A DNA stretch of 64,000 nt from Sphingomonas sp. PAMC26645 (lineage in GTDB: Bacteria; Pseudomonadota; Alphaproteobacteria; Sphingomonadales; Sphingomonadaceae), in assembly GCF_004795835.1 (NCBI RefSeq), contig NZ_CP039249.1, positions 1,546,501-1,610,500 of the forward strand, read 5' to 3'. Every line of letters starts with the position of its first letter. The stretch's first letter is position 1. A model generated the notes under the pieces. It was given only the letters and a program-made list of their open reading frames with translations, was not told the DNA's origin and searched no databases. A program made the position numbers and the translations under genes. Of the stretch, positions 49,701 through 58,261 are shown piece after piece.

Positions 49701-50156
49701 TCGGCCAACTTCACCTATGTGCACTCTACGGGTGTGTCGCAGCAACAGCTGGACCCGAACGATGCGAACATCGCGGCGGGCTTCATTTCCTCGGTCGATA
49801 CCGGGAAACTGCCGTTGCAGGGGTTGTCGAAGTACCAGTTCAACATCGGGCCGTTCTATCAGCGCAATGGCCTGGAACTGCGCGCCGCGTATAACTGGCG
49901 GTCGCGGAACCTGTTGACGATCCGCGATGCGATCACGCCGTTCGCGCCGGTCTATGCGGAGTCATACGGGCAGCTCGATGCGTCGGTCTTCTACGCGATT
50001 ACGCCGGCGGTGCGGATGGGCTTCCAGGGCGTGAACCTGACGAACTCGGTGACGCGGACGTCGTACGTGATCAACGACGATCTGCTGACCCGACCGCGCA
50101 ACTGGTTCATCAACGATCGCCGCTTCACCTTCTCGATCCGCGTCGCGATCAAGTAA
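46788..50156 (+). CDS. TonB-dependent outer-membrane receptor
   Basis: 1122 residues. A signal peptide ending LHAQQ is followed by a Pro/Ser/Ala-rich spacer. A TonB-box-like QDIVVTGIRRSLQ comes next, then the plug domain (SAEDIGALPDRSVTEALQRVPGVSI in pieces) and a 22-strand barrel. It ends NDRRFTFSIRVAIK with a terminal aromatic/basic pattern of outer-membrane proteins. It belongs to the large-receptor group common in Caulobacter, Xanthomonas and sphingomonads. The ligand is unknown. The start is uncertain (ATG 46776 also possible; AGGGGA lies 11 bases before 46788). Position divergent from the halogenases suggests one system. Confidence 0.92.
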   Translation: MATANILVASTRIGALKGGASLIALCLAALPQVLHAQQADTLPSQSTPTPAALGRTAPSDRAAAASVDASSFGLAQPSANAQVPSGGAVPTKAEQSTATPQDEAANQDIVVTGIRRSLQSAQAIKKNSEVVVDSISAEDIGALPDRSVTEALQRVPGVSISHFSAGVDPDHFSTEGSGVVVRGLTYTRSEINGRDSFSANNGRGLSFADVPSELLGGVDVFKSPSADMIEGGIAGTVNLRTRLPFDSTGLTLGGTLENNYGDFVKKSAPTVSVLASDRWHTGIGQFGLLGSFVRSQVRSRADSVQISNWGQRVLTASGDLLQPLGANNVPNVGTTVYVPRGAAIRSQEFNRTRYGYSAAGQWRSNDEKMTATAQFLRSDSREAWTENSIEVATDNVLAAGDSQPFPGTSFAYDDDNAFTSGLITGPNGYRADQGGDMRTPTNGLQSNNIARGNTARYITNDASFNFKWQPTMRLGVTVDYQHVWSKVNVTDLTVWGTTYQNADIRLNGSDPAYVNFIPVTNGANNYQNAAHPSYADPYNNFYRSAMDHIEDSKGNEDAARIDLDYSFPEESWLTSIRAGYRFSDRQNEARSTAYNWGVLSEIWGGGDGSTTAPGSTGGPVWFDRPIDGNPTTRDAGAPGPQQAFTYDNFFRGQANDASNGGRVFYPGSQLQDYGTAVQQISQIGREWRNFTSTNSGADGWVPLAQRTGAIAGTPFLPGEVNPVSERNNAAYAEVRFGNDLSNGWNLSGNVGVRYTKTRRVSSGFFSFPNQSFNCVAPTDGTAISRFCALPDATRAAAAAFQNGNLVPNNAKLTYDYFLPSFNVKLAVGGGLQFRAAFNKSVAPPDFGQTRSFYNVGLTTSDQTILFNGGPVAIFDVGNPNLKPVRADNYDLTAEWYFSSVGQLTFSAFAKNLYGVQSVGTQRLSFTNNGSTFDAIVTTPLNSADTGKVRGFEVGYQQTYGFLPSVLGGLGLSANFTYVHSTGVSQQQLDPNDANIAAGFISSVDTGKLPLQGLSKYQFNIGPFYQRNGLELRAAYNWRSRNLLTIRDAITPFAPVYAESYGQLDASVFYAITPAVRMGFQGVNLTNSVTRTSYVINDDLLTRPRNWFINDRRFTFSIRVAIK

Positions 50157-50382
50157 GGCGAAAAACCGGCCGGCTGGTTTGGTCGGCTTGATATCCTCCC
50201 TTGGGGCGTCCCGGTCGTGCGGGGCGCCTCTTGTGGCGTCAGCGGCGCAACGCTCGTGGTGGCGGCACCGCGGCGCCCATCGGGGCAGGTGCAAACCAGC
50301 TCGCCAAATGTACTCCGCACTTGCGTCATATTCCGCAACGGCTCACGGCGCCGACAAGGAATAACCCACGCGGAGAATCCTA

Positions 50383-51276
50383 ATGACCGAGACCGCCGAT
50401 TACACGCCGCCGAAGATCTGGACTTGGAACAAGGAGAGCGGGGGCAGGTTCGCCAGCATCAACCGCCCGATCGCCGGCGCTACGCATGACAAGGATCTGC
50501 CGGCGGGCAAGCATCCGCTGCAGCTCTATTCGCTGGCGACGCCCAACGGGGTGAAGGTGACGGTGATGCTCGAGGAGCTACTCGCGGCTGGTCACACGGG
50601 TGCCGAGTATGACGCCTGGCTCATCAAGATCATGGACGGTGACCAGTTCGGCAGCGGCTTTGTCGAGGCCAACCCGAACTCAAAAATTCCCGCACTGGTG
50701 GATCGCAGTGGCGAAAGCCCGATCCGGGTCTTCGAGTCTGGCTCGATCCTGGTCTATCTCGCCGAGAAGTTCGGTGCGTTCCTGCCCACCGATGTCGCCA
50801 AGCGCGCCGAGGTGCTCTCGTGGCTGTTCTGGCAGATGGGGGCGGGGCCGATGCTTGGCGGCGGGTTCGGGCATTTCTACGCGTATGCGCCGGTTAAGAT
50901 CGAATATGCGATCGACCGCTTCGCGATGGAGGTGAAGCGGCAGCTCGACGTTCTCGACCGGCGCCTGGGCGAGAGCGAGTATCTTGGCGGCGACGAGTAT
51001 TCGATCGCCGACATGGCGGTGTGGCCTTGGTACGGTGCTCTGGTGAAGGGGCTGGTCTACGACGCCGCGGAGTTCCTTCAGGTAAACGACTACAAGAACG
51101 TCCTGCGCTGGACCGACCTGATCGCTGCACGGCCCGCAGTGGCGCGTGGGCGGATGGTCAACCGCGTGATGGGTGATCCTTCCAGTCAGCTCCCCGAGCG
51201 CCACGACGCTGGGGATTTCGATACGCGGACGCAGGACAGGCTCGACGCCGCAGCGGCTGACAACGCGACAGGGTGA
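50383..51276 (+). CDS. yghU: Glutathione S-transferase, YghU-type disulfide-bond oxidoreductase
   Basis: 297 residues. The N-terminal thioredoxin fold begins about residue 45 (PLQLYSLATPNGVKV) and contains NPNSKIPALVD with the cis-proline and ESGSILVYLAEKFG. The C-terminal helical domain carries YLGGDEYSIADMAVWPWYG. The N-terminal arm DYTPPKIWTWNKE is the hallmark of the YghU/YfcG-like nu-class group, which reduces disulfides with two bound glutathiones. CGGAGA precedes the ATG. Confidence 0.9.
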   Translation: MTETADYTPPKIWTWNKESGGRFASINRPIAGATHDKDLPAGKHPLQLYSLATPNGVKVTVMLEELLAAGHTGAEYDAWLIKIMDGDQFGSGFVEANPNSKIPALVDRSGESPIRVFESGSILVYLAEKFGAFLPTDVAKRAEVLSWLFWQMGAGPMLGGGFGHFYAYAPVKIEYAIDRFAMEVKRQLDVLDRRLGESEYLGGDEYSIADMAVWPWYGALVKGLVYDAAEFLQVNDYKNVLRWTDLIAARPAVARGRMVNRVMGDPSSQLPERHDAGDFDTRTQDRLDAAAADNATG

Positions 51277-51658
51277 CGCTTCGCTCAAGGCACTGAGCGG
51301 TCGTTACCCGGTCACCGCCTTCGCGACGCAATCAGAGCGACCCAGATCGATGCCTGCTGCGGCATCGATCTGGGTCGGCTTTGCTTAGCCGTCTGCCATG
51401 CCCTGAATGACGCGCCGCTCGAATCCGACTTCGCTCTCGATCACCGCGGCGGAGAGGCGTTCGATGACAGCACGCAGGCGGCCGGTCGAAACTGTTGGAG
51501 CGGTGAGACGCGGGCCATCGATCGATCGACGTCCCTACTTCACACCAACTCGCTGCGTTTCGTCACCTACGCCGACGACGATCAACGGTAAGGGCAAAAC
51601 CTTGCTTTAAACGGGGACAGTGAGGCTCGCTGCACGTTCCCGCCACAAAAGCGGTAGC
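51277..51658. other. 382-bp gap between yghU and tRNA-Glu
   Basis: Apart from the hairpin at 51338-51377 I see no gene. Short frames on the plus strand have no ribosome binding site and no recognisable product. Confidence 0.5.
51338..51377 (+). terminator. Perfect 17-bp hairpin, probable yghU terminator
   Basis: CGACCCAGATCGATGCC and GGCATCGATCTGGGTCG are exact complements around a 6-base loop. The tail GCTTTGCTT is only moderately T-rich. It lies 61 bases after the yghU stop. The unusually long perfect stem means a repeat or an operator cannot be excluded. Confidence 0.6.
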
Positions 51659-51733
51659 TGGTGACCCCTACGAGAATCGAACTCGTGCTTACGCCGTGAG
51701 AGGGCGTCGTCCTAACCGCTAGACGAAGGGGCC
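51659..51733 (-). tRNA. tRNA-Glu (anticodon CUC), CCA encoded
   Basis: Read on the minus strand the acceptor stem GGCCCCT pairs with AGGGGTC, with one G-U. The D arm contains GUCUAGCGGUUAGGAC, the anticodon loop is CUCUCAC (anticodon CUC), and the T loop is UUCGAUU. Discriminator A and encoded CCA complete the 3' end. It lies downstream of, and co-directional with, the DAHP synthase gene. Confidence 0.95.
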
Positions 51734-51743
51734 GTTAGCAGAA

Positions 51744-51817
51744 GCGGGCGTCTACGGAATGGGGTGGCAGGCGTCAAGACGCTTGCCGATAATTCCGTAG
51801 ATGCCCGCCCGTTTTTT
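51744..51817 (+). terminator. Long hairpin with T run between tRNA-Glu and the DAHP synthase gene
   Basis: The outer stem pairs 51744-51760 with 51792-51808 over 17 bases with one G-U. An inner stem GGCAGGCGTC against GACGCTTGCC has one mismatch. Six T residues follow 3 bases after the stem on the plus strand. On the minus strand, the direction of aroG and the tRNA, no T run follows. Confidence 0.7.
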
Positions 51818-51832
51818 CCGGCGCCCATTTTG

Positions 51833-53206
51833 TTACGCGGCGGCCTTCTTGCGCTCGGCCATTTCCTCGTTGAGCATCTCGGCCAGCAGGAAGGCGAGTT
51901 CGAGGCTCTGGCTGGCGTTGAGGCGCGGATCGCAGTGGGTGTGGTAGCGATCCGCAAGCGACTGCTCGGTCACGTCGACCGCGCCGCCGGTGCACTCCGT
52001 CACGTTCTGGCCGGTCATCTCGGCATGGATGCCGCCGGCGTGCGTGCCTTCCGCGCGGTGGACCGCGAAGAAGCCGCGGACTTCGGCGAGGATACGGTCG
52101 AACGGGCGCGTCTTGTAGCCGTTGGCGGCCTTGACGACGTTGCCGTGCATCGGGTCGCAGCTCCACACCACCGGATGGCCCTCGCGCGTGACGGCGCGGA
52201 CTAGGCGGGGCAGGTTCGCCTCGATCTTGTCGTAGCCATAGCGCGTGATCAGCGTCATCCGGCCGGGTACGCGGCCTGGGTTGAGCGTGTCGAGCATCCG
52301 CAGCAGCGCGTCGGGCTCCAGGCTCGGGCCGCACTTTATGCCGATCGGGTTGCCGATGCCGCGGAGGTATTCGACATGGCTCGATCCCTCGAACCGGGTG
52401 CGATCGCCGATCCACAGGAAATGCGCGCTGGTGTCGTACCAGTCGCCGGTCAGCGAATCCTGCCGAGTCAGCGCCTGCTCGTACTGGAGCAGCAGTGCCT
52501 CGTGGCTGGTGTAGAAATGCGTCTGCGCAAGCTGCGGCACGGTCTCGGGATCGATCCCGCACGCGGCCATGAACTCGAGCGCCTCGCCGATCCGGTCCGC
52601 GGTCTCGGCGTATTTCTTCGACCAGGGGCTGCGGCCCATGAAGTCGTGCGTCCAGCGGTGGACCTGATGCAGGTTCGCGTAGCCGCCTTGTGCAAACGCA
52701 CGCAGCAGGTTGAGCGTCGCCGCCGACTGCGAATAGGCGCGGATCATCCGCTGAGGGTCGGGCGCGCGCGATTCCGCGGTGAAGGCGATATCGTTGACGT
52801 TATCGCCGCGGTACGACGGCAGCTCGACGCCGCCGATCGTCTCGGTATCGGTCGAGCGCGGCTTGGCGAATTGACCCGCCATGCGGCCAAGCTTCACGAC
52901 GGGGAGCTTCGATGCGAAGGTCAGGACGACCGCCATCTGAAGGATGACGCGGAACGTGTCGCGGATGTTGTTGGCGCTGTGCTCCGCGAAGGACTCGGCG
53001 CAGTCGCCACCCTGGAGCAGGAACGCCTTGCCGGCTGCGACTTCGGCGAGCGACGCGGTCAGGTTGCGAGCTTCACCAGCGAAGACGAGCGGCGGGAAGG
53101 TCGCAAGCTGGTCGGTCGCGGCGGTCAGCGCTGCTGCGTCGGGATAAGTGGGGAGCTGCCGCGCTTCGTGACGTGTCCAGCTGTCGGGGGCCCAGTTCGC
53201 GGCCAT
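51833..53206 (-). CDS. Class II 3-deoxy-7-phosphoheptulonate (DAHP) synthase
   Basis: 457 residues. First enzyme of the shikimate pathway, condensing phosphoenolpyruvate and erythrose-4-phosphate. It is the plant-like type II family, as shown by [12 protein letters not shown] (about 63-74), [12 protein letters not shown] (about 107-118), RAPDPQRM and the metal-binding region WSCDPMHGN. The length fits. Many proteobacteria use only type I enzymes; the type II form is common in alphaproteobacteria. No clear ribosome binding site seen. Followed by tRNA-Glu on the same strand. Confidence 0.95.
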   Translation of the reverse strand: MAANWAPDSWTRHEARQLPTYPDAAALTAATDQLATFPPLVFAGEARNLTASLAEVAAGKAFLLQGGDCAESFAEHSANNIRDTFRVILQMAVVLTFASKLPVVKLGRMAGQFAKPRSTDTETIGGVELPSYRGDNVNDIAFTAESRAPDPQRMIRAYSQSAATLNLLRAFAQGGYANLHQVHRWTHDFMGRSPWSKKYAETADRIGEALEFMAACGIDPETVPQLAQTHFYTSHEALLLQYEQALTRQDSLTGDWYDTSAHFLWIGDRTRFEGSSHVEYLRGIGNPIGIKCGPSLEPDALLRMLDTLNPGRVPGRMTLITRYGYDKIEANLPRLVRAVTREGHPVVWSCDPMHGNVVKAANGYKTRPFDRILAEVRGFFAVHRAEGTHAGGIHAEMTGQNVTECTGGAVDVTEQSLADRYHTHCDPRLNASQSLELAFLLAEMLNEEMAERKKAAA

Positions 53207-53398
53207 ATCATGTCGTCCGATTGGTGAATTGTGACGATGGCAATGCGCGAAAACGCCTTTTTGCGCAACGAAGTAAAGCTTGGCCGGCAGCGGCGAAATG
53301 CTGCACAGGTCGGTTCAACCGGATGTAGTGGTTAAATCCATTCATCCCGGATTAAAAAATATATGGCGTCTTCGCTGTCCAATCGGCATGGTCCACAC

Positions 53399-53575
53399 AT
53401 GGACATGCCAATGCGTATCATCATCGCGCTTTCGATCATCGGCGGGGGCATCTTGGTCGGCGTACCGATCCTGATCATGTACTCGCGTCGTCGTCGCGCC
53501 GACAAACTTCGTCGCCGCGGAATCAAGAGCTATAATCGCAGCCCCCGCCCGGCCACGACCCAGACCGGTCAGTAA
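53399..53575 (+). CDS. Small single-pass membrane protein
   Basis: 58 residues from the chosen ATG. One membrane segment (IIIALSIIGGGILVGVPILI, about residues 7-26) is followed by a strongly basic tail (SRRRRADKLRRRG). Earlier (53363) and later (53411) in-frame ATGs are possible. The AT-rich stretch just before 53363 looks like a promoter, which favours a later start. It overlaps the stop of the convergent dehydrogenase gene by 7 bases. Family not recognised. Confidence 0.55.
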   Translation: MDMPMRIIIALSIIGGGILVGVPILIMYSRRRRADKLRRRGIKSYNRSPRPATTQTGQ

Positions 53576-54507
53576 CCCGCGTCGAGATCGGCGACGTTCT
53601 TCATCGGGCGACCGGCGAGGAACGCCGCGAGGTTGTCGAGGAACAGCGTCGCCCCGCGAGCGAACATCGTCGTCTGGCTGCGGCCCGACAGGTGCATCGT
53701 GACGATCGCGTTAGGCGTCGACCAAAGCGGATGATCCGCGGGCAGGGGCTCCGGGCTGGTCGGATCGAGTACGGCGCCGGCAATCGTCCCGTCGGTCAAT
53801 GCCGCGATCAGCGCATCGTCGTCGATCATGTCGCCGCGCGCAATGTTGATCAGCCAGGCGGACGGCTTCATCCGGTGTAACTCTTCGCGGCCGATCATCG
53901 CGTGCGTCGCGTCGGTCGAGGGCGCGGCGAGGATGACCCAGTCGAACGCATCGAGCCGATCCCGCCAAGCGTCGGGGGTGATCGTGCCATCGCGGCCGGT
54001 GCGCGTGACGCCGGTGACCTCGACCCCGAACGCGGTCAAGCGATCGCCGATCATCTTGCCGATCGTGCCATAGCCAATGACAAGTGCCTTGGTTCCGGCG
54101 AGTTCGATCTTGCCGGGCGCGTCCTTCAACCACTCATGACGGTCCTGCGCGCGGACGACGGTATCGAAGCGCTTGGCGGCGACGAGCACCGCCATCACCG
54201 CATATTCGGCGACCGCGACGGCGTTGATGCCGGCGCCGTTGGTCAAAGTGACGCCGTTCTCACGCAGTGTGTCGAGCGGGAACGCGTCGAGCCCGGCATA
54301 GATCGTCGAGACCCATTTGAGGTTTGGCCCGGCATGGCGGATCGCGTCGGCGACGAGTTCGGTCGGCTGCATGTCCACCCAGGCGATATCCGCGTCTGCG
54401 ATCATCGCGTTGGCCTCGTCCGGCTTGGCGAACCAGGCGACGTCTAGGTCCGCAGGCAGATGCGGTTCGAGGAGCGGGCGGGCGGCGGCTGGGAGGACGG
54501 CTTTCAT
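53569..54507 (-). CDS. D-2-hydroxyacid dehydrogenase family protein
   Basis: 312 residues, NAD(P)-dependent. Nucleotide-binding VIGYGTIGKMIG lies at about 142-153. Catalytic arginine in NIARGDMIDDDAL (about 236-248), glutamate in SPEPLPADHPLW (about 263-274) and histidine in TMHLSGRS are in the family order. It is of the short GhrA-like/phosphoglycerate dehydrogenase-like type; the substrate (glyoxylate, hydroxypyruvate or another 2-oxoacid) is not clear. No operon partner. Confidence 0.88.
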   Translation of the reverse strand: MKAVLPAAARPLLEPHLPADLDVAWFAKPDEANAMIADADIAWVDMQPTELVADAIRHAGPNLKWVSTIYAGLDAFPLDTLRENGVTLTNGAGINAVAVAEYAVMAVLVAAKRFDTVVRAQDRHEWLKDAPGKIELAGTKALVIGYGTIGKMIGDRLTAFGVEVTGVTRTGRDGTITPDAWRDRLDAFDWVILAAPSTDATHAMIGREELHRMKPSAWLINIARGDMIDDDALIAALTDGTIAGAVLDPTSPEPLPADHPLWSTPNAIVTMHLSGRSQTTMFARGATLFLDNLAAFLAGRPMKNVADLDAGY

Positions 54508-54681
54508 CCGGAGAACATCGGCGTGCGGCGGGGCATGTCAAGTTGTGCAGCGCTCTGCGACGGATCGGTCCCGCGTTCCCCTGCAGTAACACTTTACCAC
54601 AATGGTCTCGTTGTCCGCGCGAAGGCGGGAATGACGATAGACTTTCCCTGTGGCCCTAGTTCTTGGACCTACCCGGCGGGC

Positions 54682-56115
54682 TCACACCACCGCGATCTTC
54701 CAGTCCCAACCTAGCGAATCGCCATCCATCACCTCGACACCTGCGGCGGCGAGTTCGTTGCGGATCGCGTCCGATCGCCCGAAGTCCTTCGCAGCGCGCG
54801 CATCGCGGCGATCCGCCAGTCGTGCGGCGATCGCATCCTCGTCGATCGTCGCCGTGACCGGCCGGATCCGCAGGTCCTCGCGGCTGATCGTCGCCAGGTC
54901 CAGCCCCAGTACCGCGTCGAAATCGTCCAGCGCAGCGACACGGTCCGCAGGCGCGACCCGCTTGTCCGCGAGCAGTTCGTCGAGGATCGGCAGCGCGCGC
55001 GGCGTGGCGAGATCGTCCGAGACCGCCTCCTCCAGCCGGTCGGCATAGGCATGCGCGCTACCCGACGGACCGCCGGGCTCGCGAGCGCGCAATGTCTCGA
55101 CCGCTTGCACCATGCGCTTCAGGCGGATCGCCGCCGCGGCCAGATTCTCCCAAGAGAATTCCAGCTCGCTCCGATAATGCGCCTGGAGGCACATCAGCCG
55201 GTAGGCGAGGGGGTGGAAGCCGCGGTCGACGATCGTCTGCATCGTCGTGAACTGCCCGGTCGACTTCGACATCTTGCCCGCGCGCTCGACCAGGAAGTTG
55301 TTGTGCATCCAGACGCTCGCGCCGGTATCCGCGCAGTCGCAATGCGCCTGGTTTTGCGCGATCTCGTTGGGATGGTGGATCTCGCGGTGGTCGATCCCGC
55401 CGGTGTGGATGTCGAAATGCGCGCCTAGGTAATGTTTGCTCATCACCGAGCATTCGAGATGCCAGCCGGGCGCCCCGCGACCCCAGGGCGAATCCCATTC
55501 CATCTGGCGGTTCTCGCCGGGCGCGGAGGTACGCCAGATCGCGAAGTCCTGCGGGTTGCGCTTGCCCTCGACCGGCTCGATCCGGCTCTCGATATCATCG
55601 TTGCCGGCCCGCGCGAGGCGGCCATAGTCCGGCACCGTCGCCACGTCGAAATACAGCCCGCTGTCGAGCGTGTAGCAATGCTTCGGTGCGATCTGCTCGG
55701 CGAACGCGATCATCTCGGCGATGTGATCCGTCGCGACCGCCCAGCGGGCCGGCGGCACGATGTTGAGGCGCGCGACGTCGCGTTTGAACACGTCGGTATA
55801 ATAGGCTGCGATCTCCCAGATCGAGCGCCCTTGCGCGGCGGCTGCCTTCTCCATCTTGTCGTCACCGACATCGGCGTCGGAGGTCAGGTGGCCGACATCG
55901 GTGATGTTGATGATGTGGGTCGTCGGCCACCCCTTCCACCGGAGCACGCGACCCAGCGTATCCGCGAACAGGAACGCGCGCATGTTGCCGATATGCTGGT
56001 AATTATAGACGGTCGGCCCGCAGGTGTAGAGCCCGACGTCGGTCGGATCGATCGGCTGGAAGGTCTCGAGCTGGCGCGAGAGGCTGTTATACAGTGTCAG
56101 GGGTATACGGGTCAT
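54682..56115 (-). CDS. cysS: Cysteine--tRNA ligase
   Basis: Class I synthetase, 477 residues. The HIGH motif is HIGN at 41-44, and KMSKS is at 281-285. Zinc ligands Cys32, Cys222, His247 and Glu251 are at the expected places and permit discrimination of cysteine without editing. The C-terminal DALR-type region is present. Divergent from rpsU. Confidence 0.97.
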   Translation of the reverse strand: MTRIPLTLYNSLSRQLETFQPIDPTDVGLYTCGPTVYNYQHIGNMRAFLFADTLGRVLRWKGWPTTHIINITDVGHLTSDADVGDDKMEKAAAAQGRSIWEIAAYYTDVFKRDVARLNIVPPARWAVATDHIAEMIAFAEQIAPKHCYTLDSGLYFDVATVPDYGRLARAGNDDIESRIEPVEGKRNPQDFAIWRTSAPGENRQMEWDSPWGRGAPGWHLECSVMSKHYLGAHFDIHTGGIDHREIHHPNEIAQNQAHCDCADTGASVWMHNNFLVERAGKMSKSTGQFTTMQTIVDRGFHPLAYRLMCLQAHYRSELEFSWENLAAAAIRLKRMVQAVETLRAREPGGPSGSAHAYADRLEEAVSDDLATPRALPILDELLADKRVAPADRVAALDDFDAVLGLDLATISREDLRIRPVTATIDEDAIAARLADRRDARAAKDFGRSDAIRNELAAAGVEVMDGDSLGWDWKIAVV

Positions 56116-56292
56116 GGCCTGCTCTTAGCGCTGCACGGGCCCTCCCGCAAAGGCGCTCACATGTCAGGCAGACCCGCCGGAACAAGTGGTTTGGCTTGAA
56201 AAGACGGCGCTCCGCTGATAGGGGCCCCAGTTCATGCGGCGCGGACCTGTTCGCGACGGCAAAAATCTATTCGTCCGGAGCTTATCGGGTTT

Positions 56293-56499
56293 ATGCAGAT
56301 CATCGTACGCGACAACAACGTCGACCAGGCCCTTCGCGCGCTTAAGAAGAAGCTGCAGCGCGAGGGCGTGTATCGCGAGATGAAGCTGCGCCGGCATTAC
56401 GAAAAGCCGTCCGAGAAGCGCGCACGTGAGCGTGCAGCAGCGATCCGTCGCTCGCGCAAGCTCGACCGCAAGCGCGCAGAGCGCGACGGCGCACGCTAA
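56293..56499 (+). CDS. rpsU: 30S ribosomal protein S21
   Basis: 68 residues, highly basic, with the bS21 pattern: [18 protein letters not shown] at the start, then [19 protein letters not shown], then an Arg/Lys/Ala-rich helix. bS21 sits near the 3' end of 16S rRNA and helps initiation. The upstream 177 bp separates it from divergent cysS; TTGAAA near 56198 with an AT-containing box 15-17 bases later is a possible promoter, not certain. Confidence 0.96.
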   Translation: MQIIVRDNNVDQALRALKKKLQREGVYREMKLRRHYEKPSEKRARERAAAIRRSRKLDRKRAERDGAR

Positions 56500-56625
56500 G
56501 ATTTTGTCGGCCGTACCCGGCAAGCGGGTGGGTCGATAGTTCGGGGTGTCGTGATCGGCACCCCAATTGCTTTCCAACGGCACGCGCGGCGCTCCGGCGT
56601 GACCAGATGACCGGGGCCTGATCCG

Positions 56626-57222
56626 ATGTCGACCGTCACCGCAGTGCCGCTGCAGCCAACCAAGCGCAGCTACCTCGTCTATCTCTGGGTCGGTATCGCG
56701 CTCGCGCTGATCGCCGCAGTCGCGCTGGCGCGTCAGGGTGATGATCCCCTGGCCCGCAATGCGCGCGCGCGGGGCGTGGTCGTTACCGCATCCGGCCTGC
56801 AGTACAAGGTGATCGCGCCCGGCAAGCCCGGGGCGGCCAAGCCGACCGACGCCGATGTCGCGCTGGTGAATTACGAGGGCAAGCTGCTCAACGGCACGAC
56901 CTTCGACAAGTCGCAGCAGCCGACGCCGATGCCCGTCACCGGCGTGGTCCCCGGTTTCTCCGAGGCGCTGAAGCTGATGCCGAAGGGGTCGAAGTACCGC
57001 TTCTGGATGAAGCCGGCGCTTGGCTATGGCGACAAGGCTAACGGTCCGATCCCGGCGAATTCGACGCTGGTGTTCGACGTCGAGTTGCTCGACTTCCTGC
57101 CACAGAGCGTGGTCCAGCAGATGCAGGCGCAGGCGCAGATGGGTCGCGGCGCTCCTGGTGGCATGCCAGGCGGTGCGCCGGGCGGCATGCCCGGTGGCAC
57201 GCAGACGCCGCCGTCTCAGTAA
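56626..57222 (+). CDS. FKBP-type peptidyl-prolyl isomerase, membrane-anchored
   Basis: 198 residues. One N-terminal membrane segment (about 17-36) should hold it on the periplasmic side. The FKBP domain runs from about 55 to 160: GLQYKVIAPG, VNYEGKLLNGTTFDKS, GVVPGFSEALKLMPKGSK, PALGYG and LVFDVELLDF are all typical. The C-terminal 35 residues are Gln/Met-rich with repeated PGGMPGG units. A folding role in the periplasm is likely. Confidence 0.9.
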   Translation: MSTVTAVPLQPTKRSYLVYLWVGIALALIAAVALARQGDDPLARNARARGVVVTASGLQYKVIAPGKPGAAKPTDADVALVNYEGKLLNGTTFDKSQQPTPMPVTGVVPGFSEALKLMPKGSKYRFWMKPALGYGDKANGPIPANSTLVFDVELLDFLPQSVVQQMQAQAQMGRGAPGGMPGGAPGGMPGGTQTPPSQ

Positions 57223-57828
57223 GTGATGGTGGGGGTATGGGTCTGAACTCGTACCGCGCCATGATATTGGCTTTGCAACGCGTCTCGCTTCATTGCGAGG
57301 CGCGTTTTGCGTTGAGGCGATGCGTCGCGCTAATTATGCGTGAACTTGCTCGGTCGGCCAGCGGCGCAAGCCGTCTGCCGATAAGAAGGCTGGCCTGATT
57401 CCGTAGAGGATCGGCCGCCCTAGGGGTGCGAGGCTTCCGCAGGGGAGGGTGGCGCAGAGGGACTCGGGCTAACCTGCCCGGCAATCGCGTGCTGCAAGGT
57501 CGGTGAGTTCAGCCGTCCTTCGGATGACTAGCGCGGCGATACCCTATTGCAGGTATTGTTTCGGCGCCCGGCGCTAAAGCCGATGCCATCTCATGCTCAG
57601 CCATTCTGAGAAAGCGCGGATTTAAGTCCACTTTGCACGGAATGGCGCAGCCGCAGCCTACCGGACGTCTTTGGCCATCGACGGTATCGAGCTGACCGGA
57701 AGCTGAGTTGTGCACGTGACACGGCAGCACATTGTGCTTCGGCACGCGCTGGCCCGCCTGTCCTCAGAACGGCAGGCAAAAAAATAGCGGCCCGAAGACC
57801 GCTATTTCTCGAACTAAAGTCGTAAGAC
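57223..57828. other. 606-bp gap without a supported gene
   Basis: Short minus-strand frames of 60-140 codons here lack ribosome binding sites and family resemblance. The only structure seen is the terminator at 57782-57807. Confidence 0.5.
57782..57807 (-). terminator. Rho-independent terminator of the small membrane protein gene
   Basis: AAATAGCGG and CCGCTATTT form a 9-bp stem with an 8-base loop; on the minus strand the stem runs into seven T residues (57775-57784 region). It follows the gene at 57829 by about 20 bases. Confidence 0.85.
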
Positions 57829-58062
57829 TTAGTTGCTGTCCGAATCGTCGTCGTTGTCTGCAACGATAACGATACCGGCGATAACTGCAGCTGCTGCGAG
57901 AACCGCAACGATGATGCCGCCGCCAGCGAGCTCGTTCTTGTCAGCCGAAACCGAACCCGAACGGACCGAATGTGCAACCGACAGATTTGCCGGTGCTGCC
58001 ATGGCCGGAGCAACTGCCATCGTGGCTGCTGCTGCGGTCAGGAGATACTTCCCAAGACGCAT
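57829..58062 (-). CDS. Small exported or membrane protein with acidic tail
   Basis: 77 residues. A signal peptide (MRLGKYLLTAAAATM to APAMA-A) is followed by about 25 polar residues, one membrane segment (GGGIIVAVLAAAAVIAGIVIV, given here in outline, about 47-67) and an acidic end DNDDDSDSN. The ribosome binding site AAGGGAG is 6 bases before the ATG, and a strong terminator follows, so this is a monocistronic, well-expressed-looking gene. Family not recognised. Confidence 0.75.
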   Translation of the reverse strand: MRLGKYLLTAAAATMAVAPAMAAPANLSVAHSVRSGSVSADKNELAGGGIIVAVLAAAAVIAGIVIVADNDDDSDSN

Positions 58063-58261
58063 GATGAACTCCCTTTGTGCTCGTCGCGGCAGGCAATGGC
58101 ATATAACCTTACCCAACGCAACTAAGGCCCTTTGTAACAACGCGAAGAGGATCGCACTGTTGCGGCAGTGCAACACACACTTCCGCTGTTTCTCTATAGC
58201 GGAGGCGCGCCACGAAGAAAGCGTTCGCGTGCAAACCGCATGATATTCGCGGTGAGACGCG

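Noticed and set aside
51407..51610. 67-codon plus-strand frame before tRNA-Glu
   Set aside because: No ribosome binding site, Arg/Ser/Thr-rich shadow-like product.
57597..58013. 138-codon minus-strand frame overlapping the small membrane protein gene
   Set aside because: Crosses the terminator and overlaps a better-supported gene in another frame.
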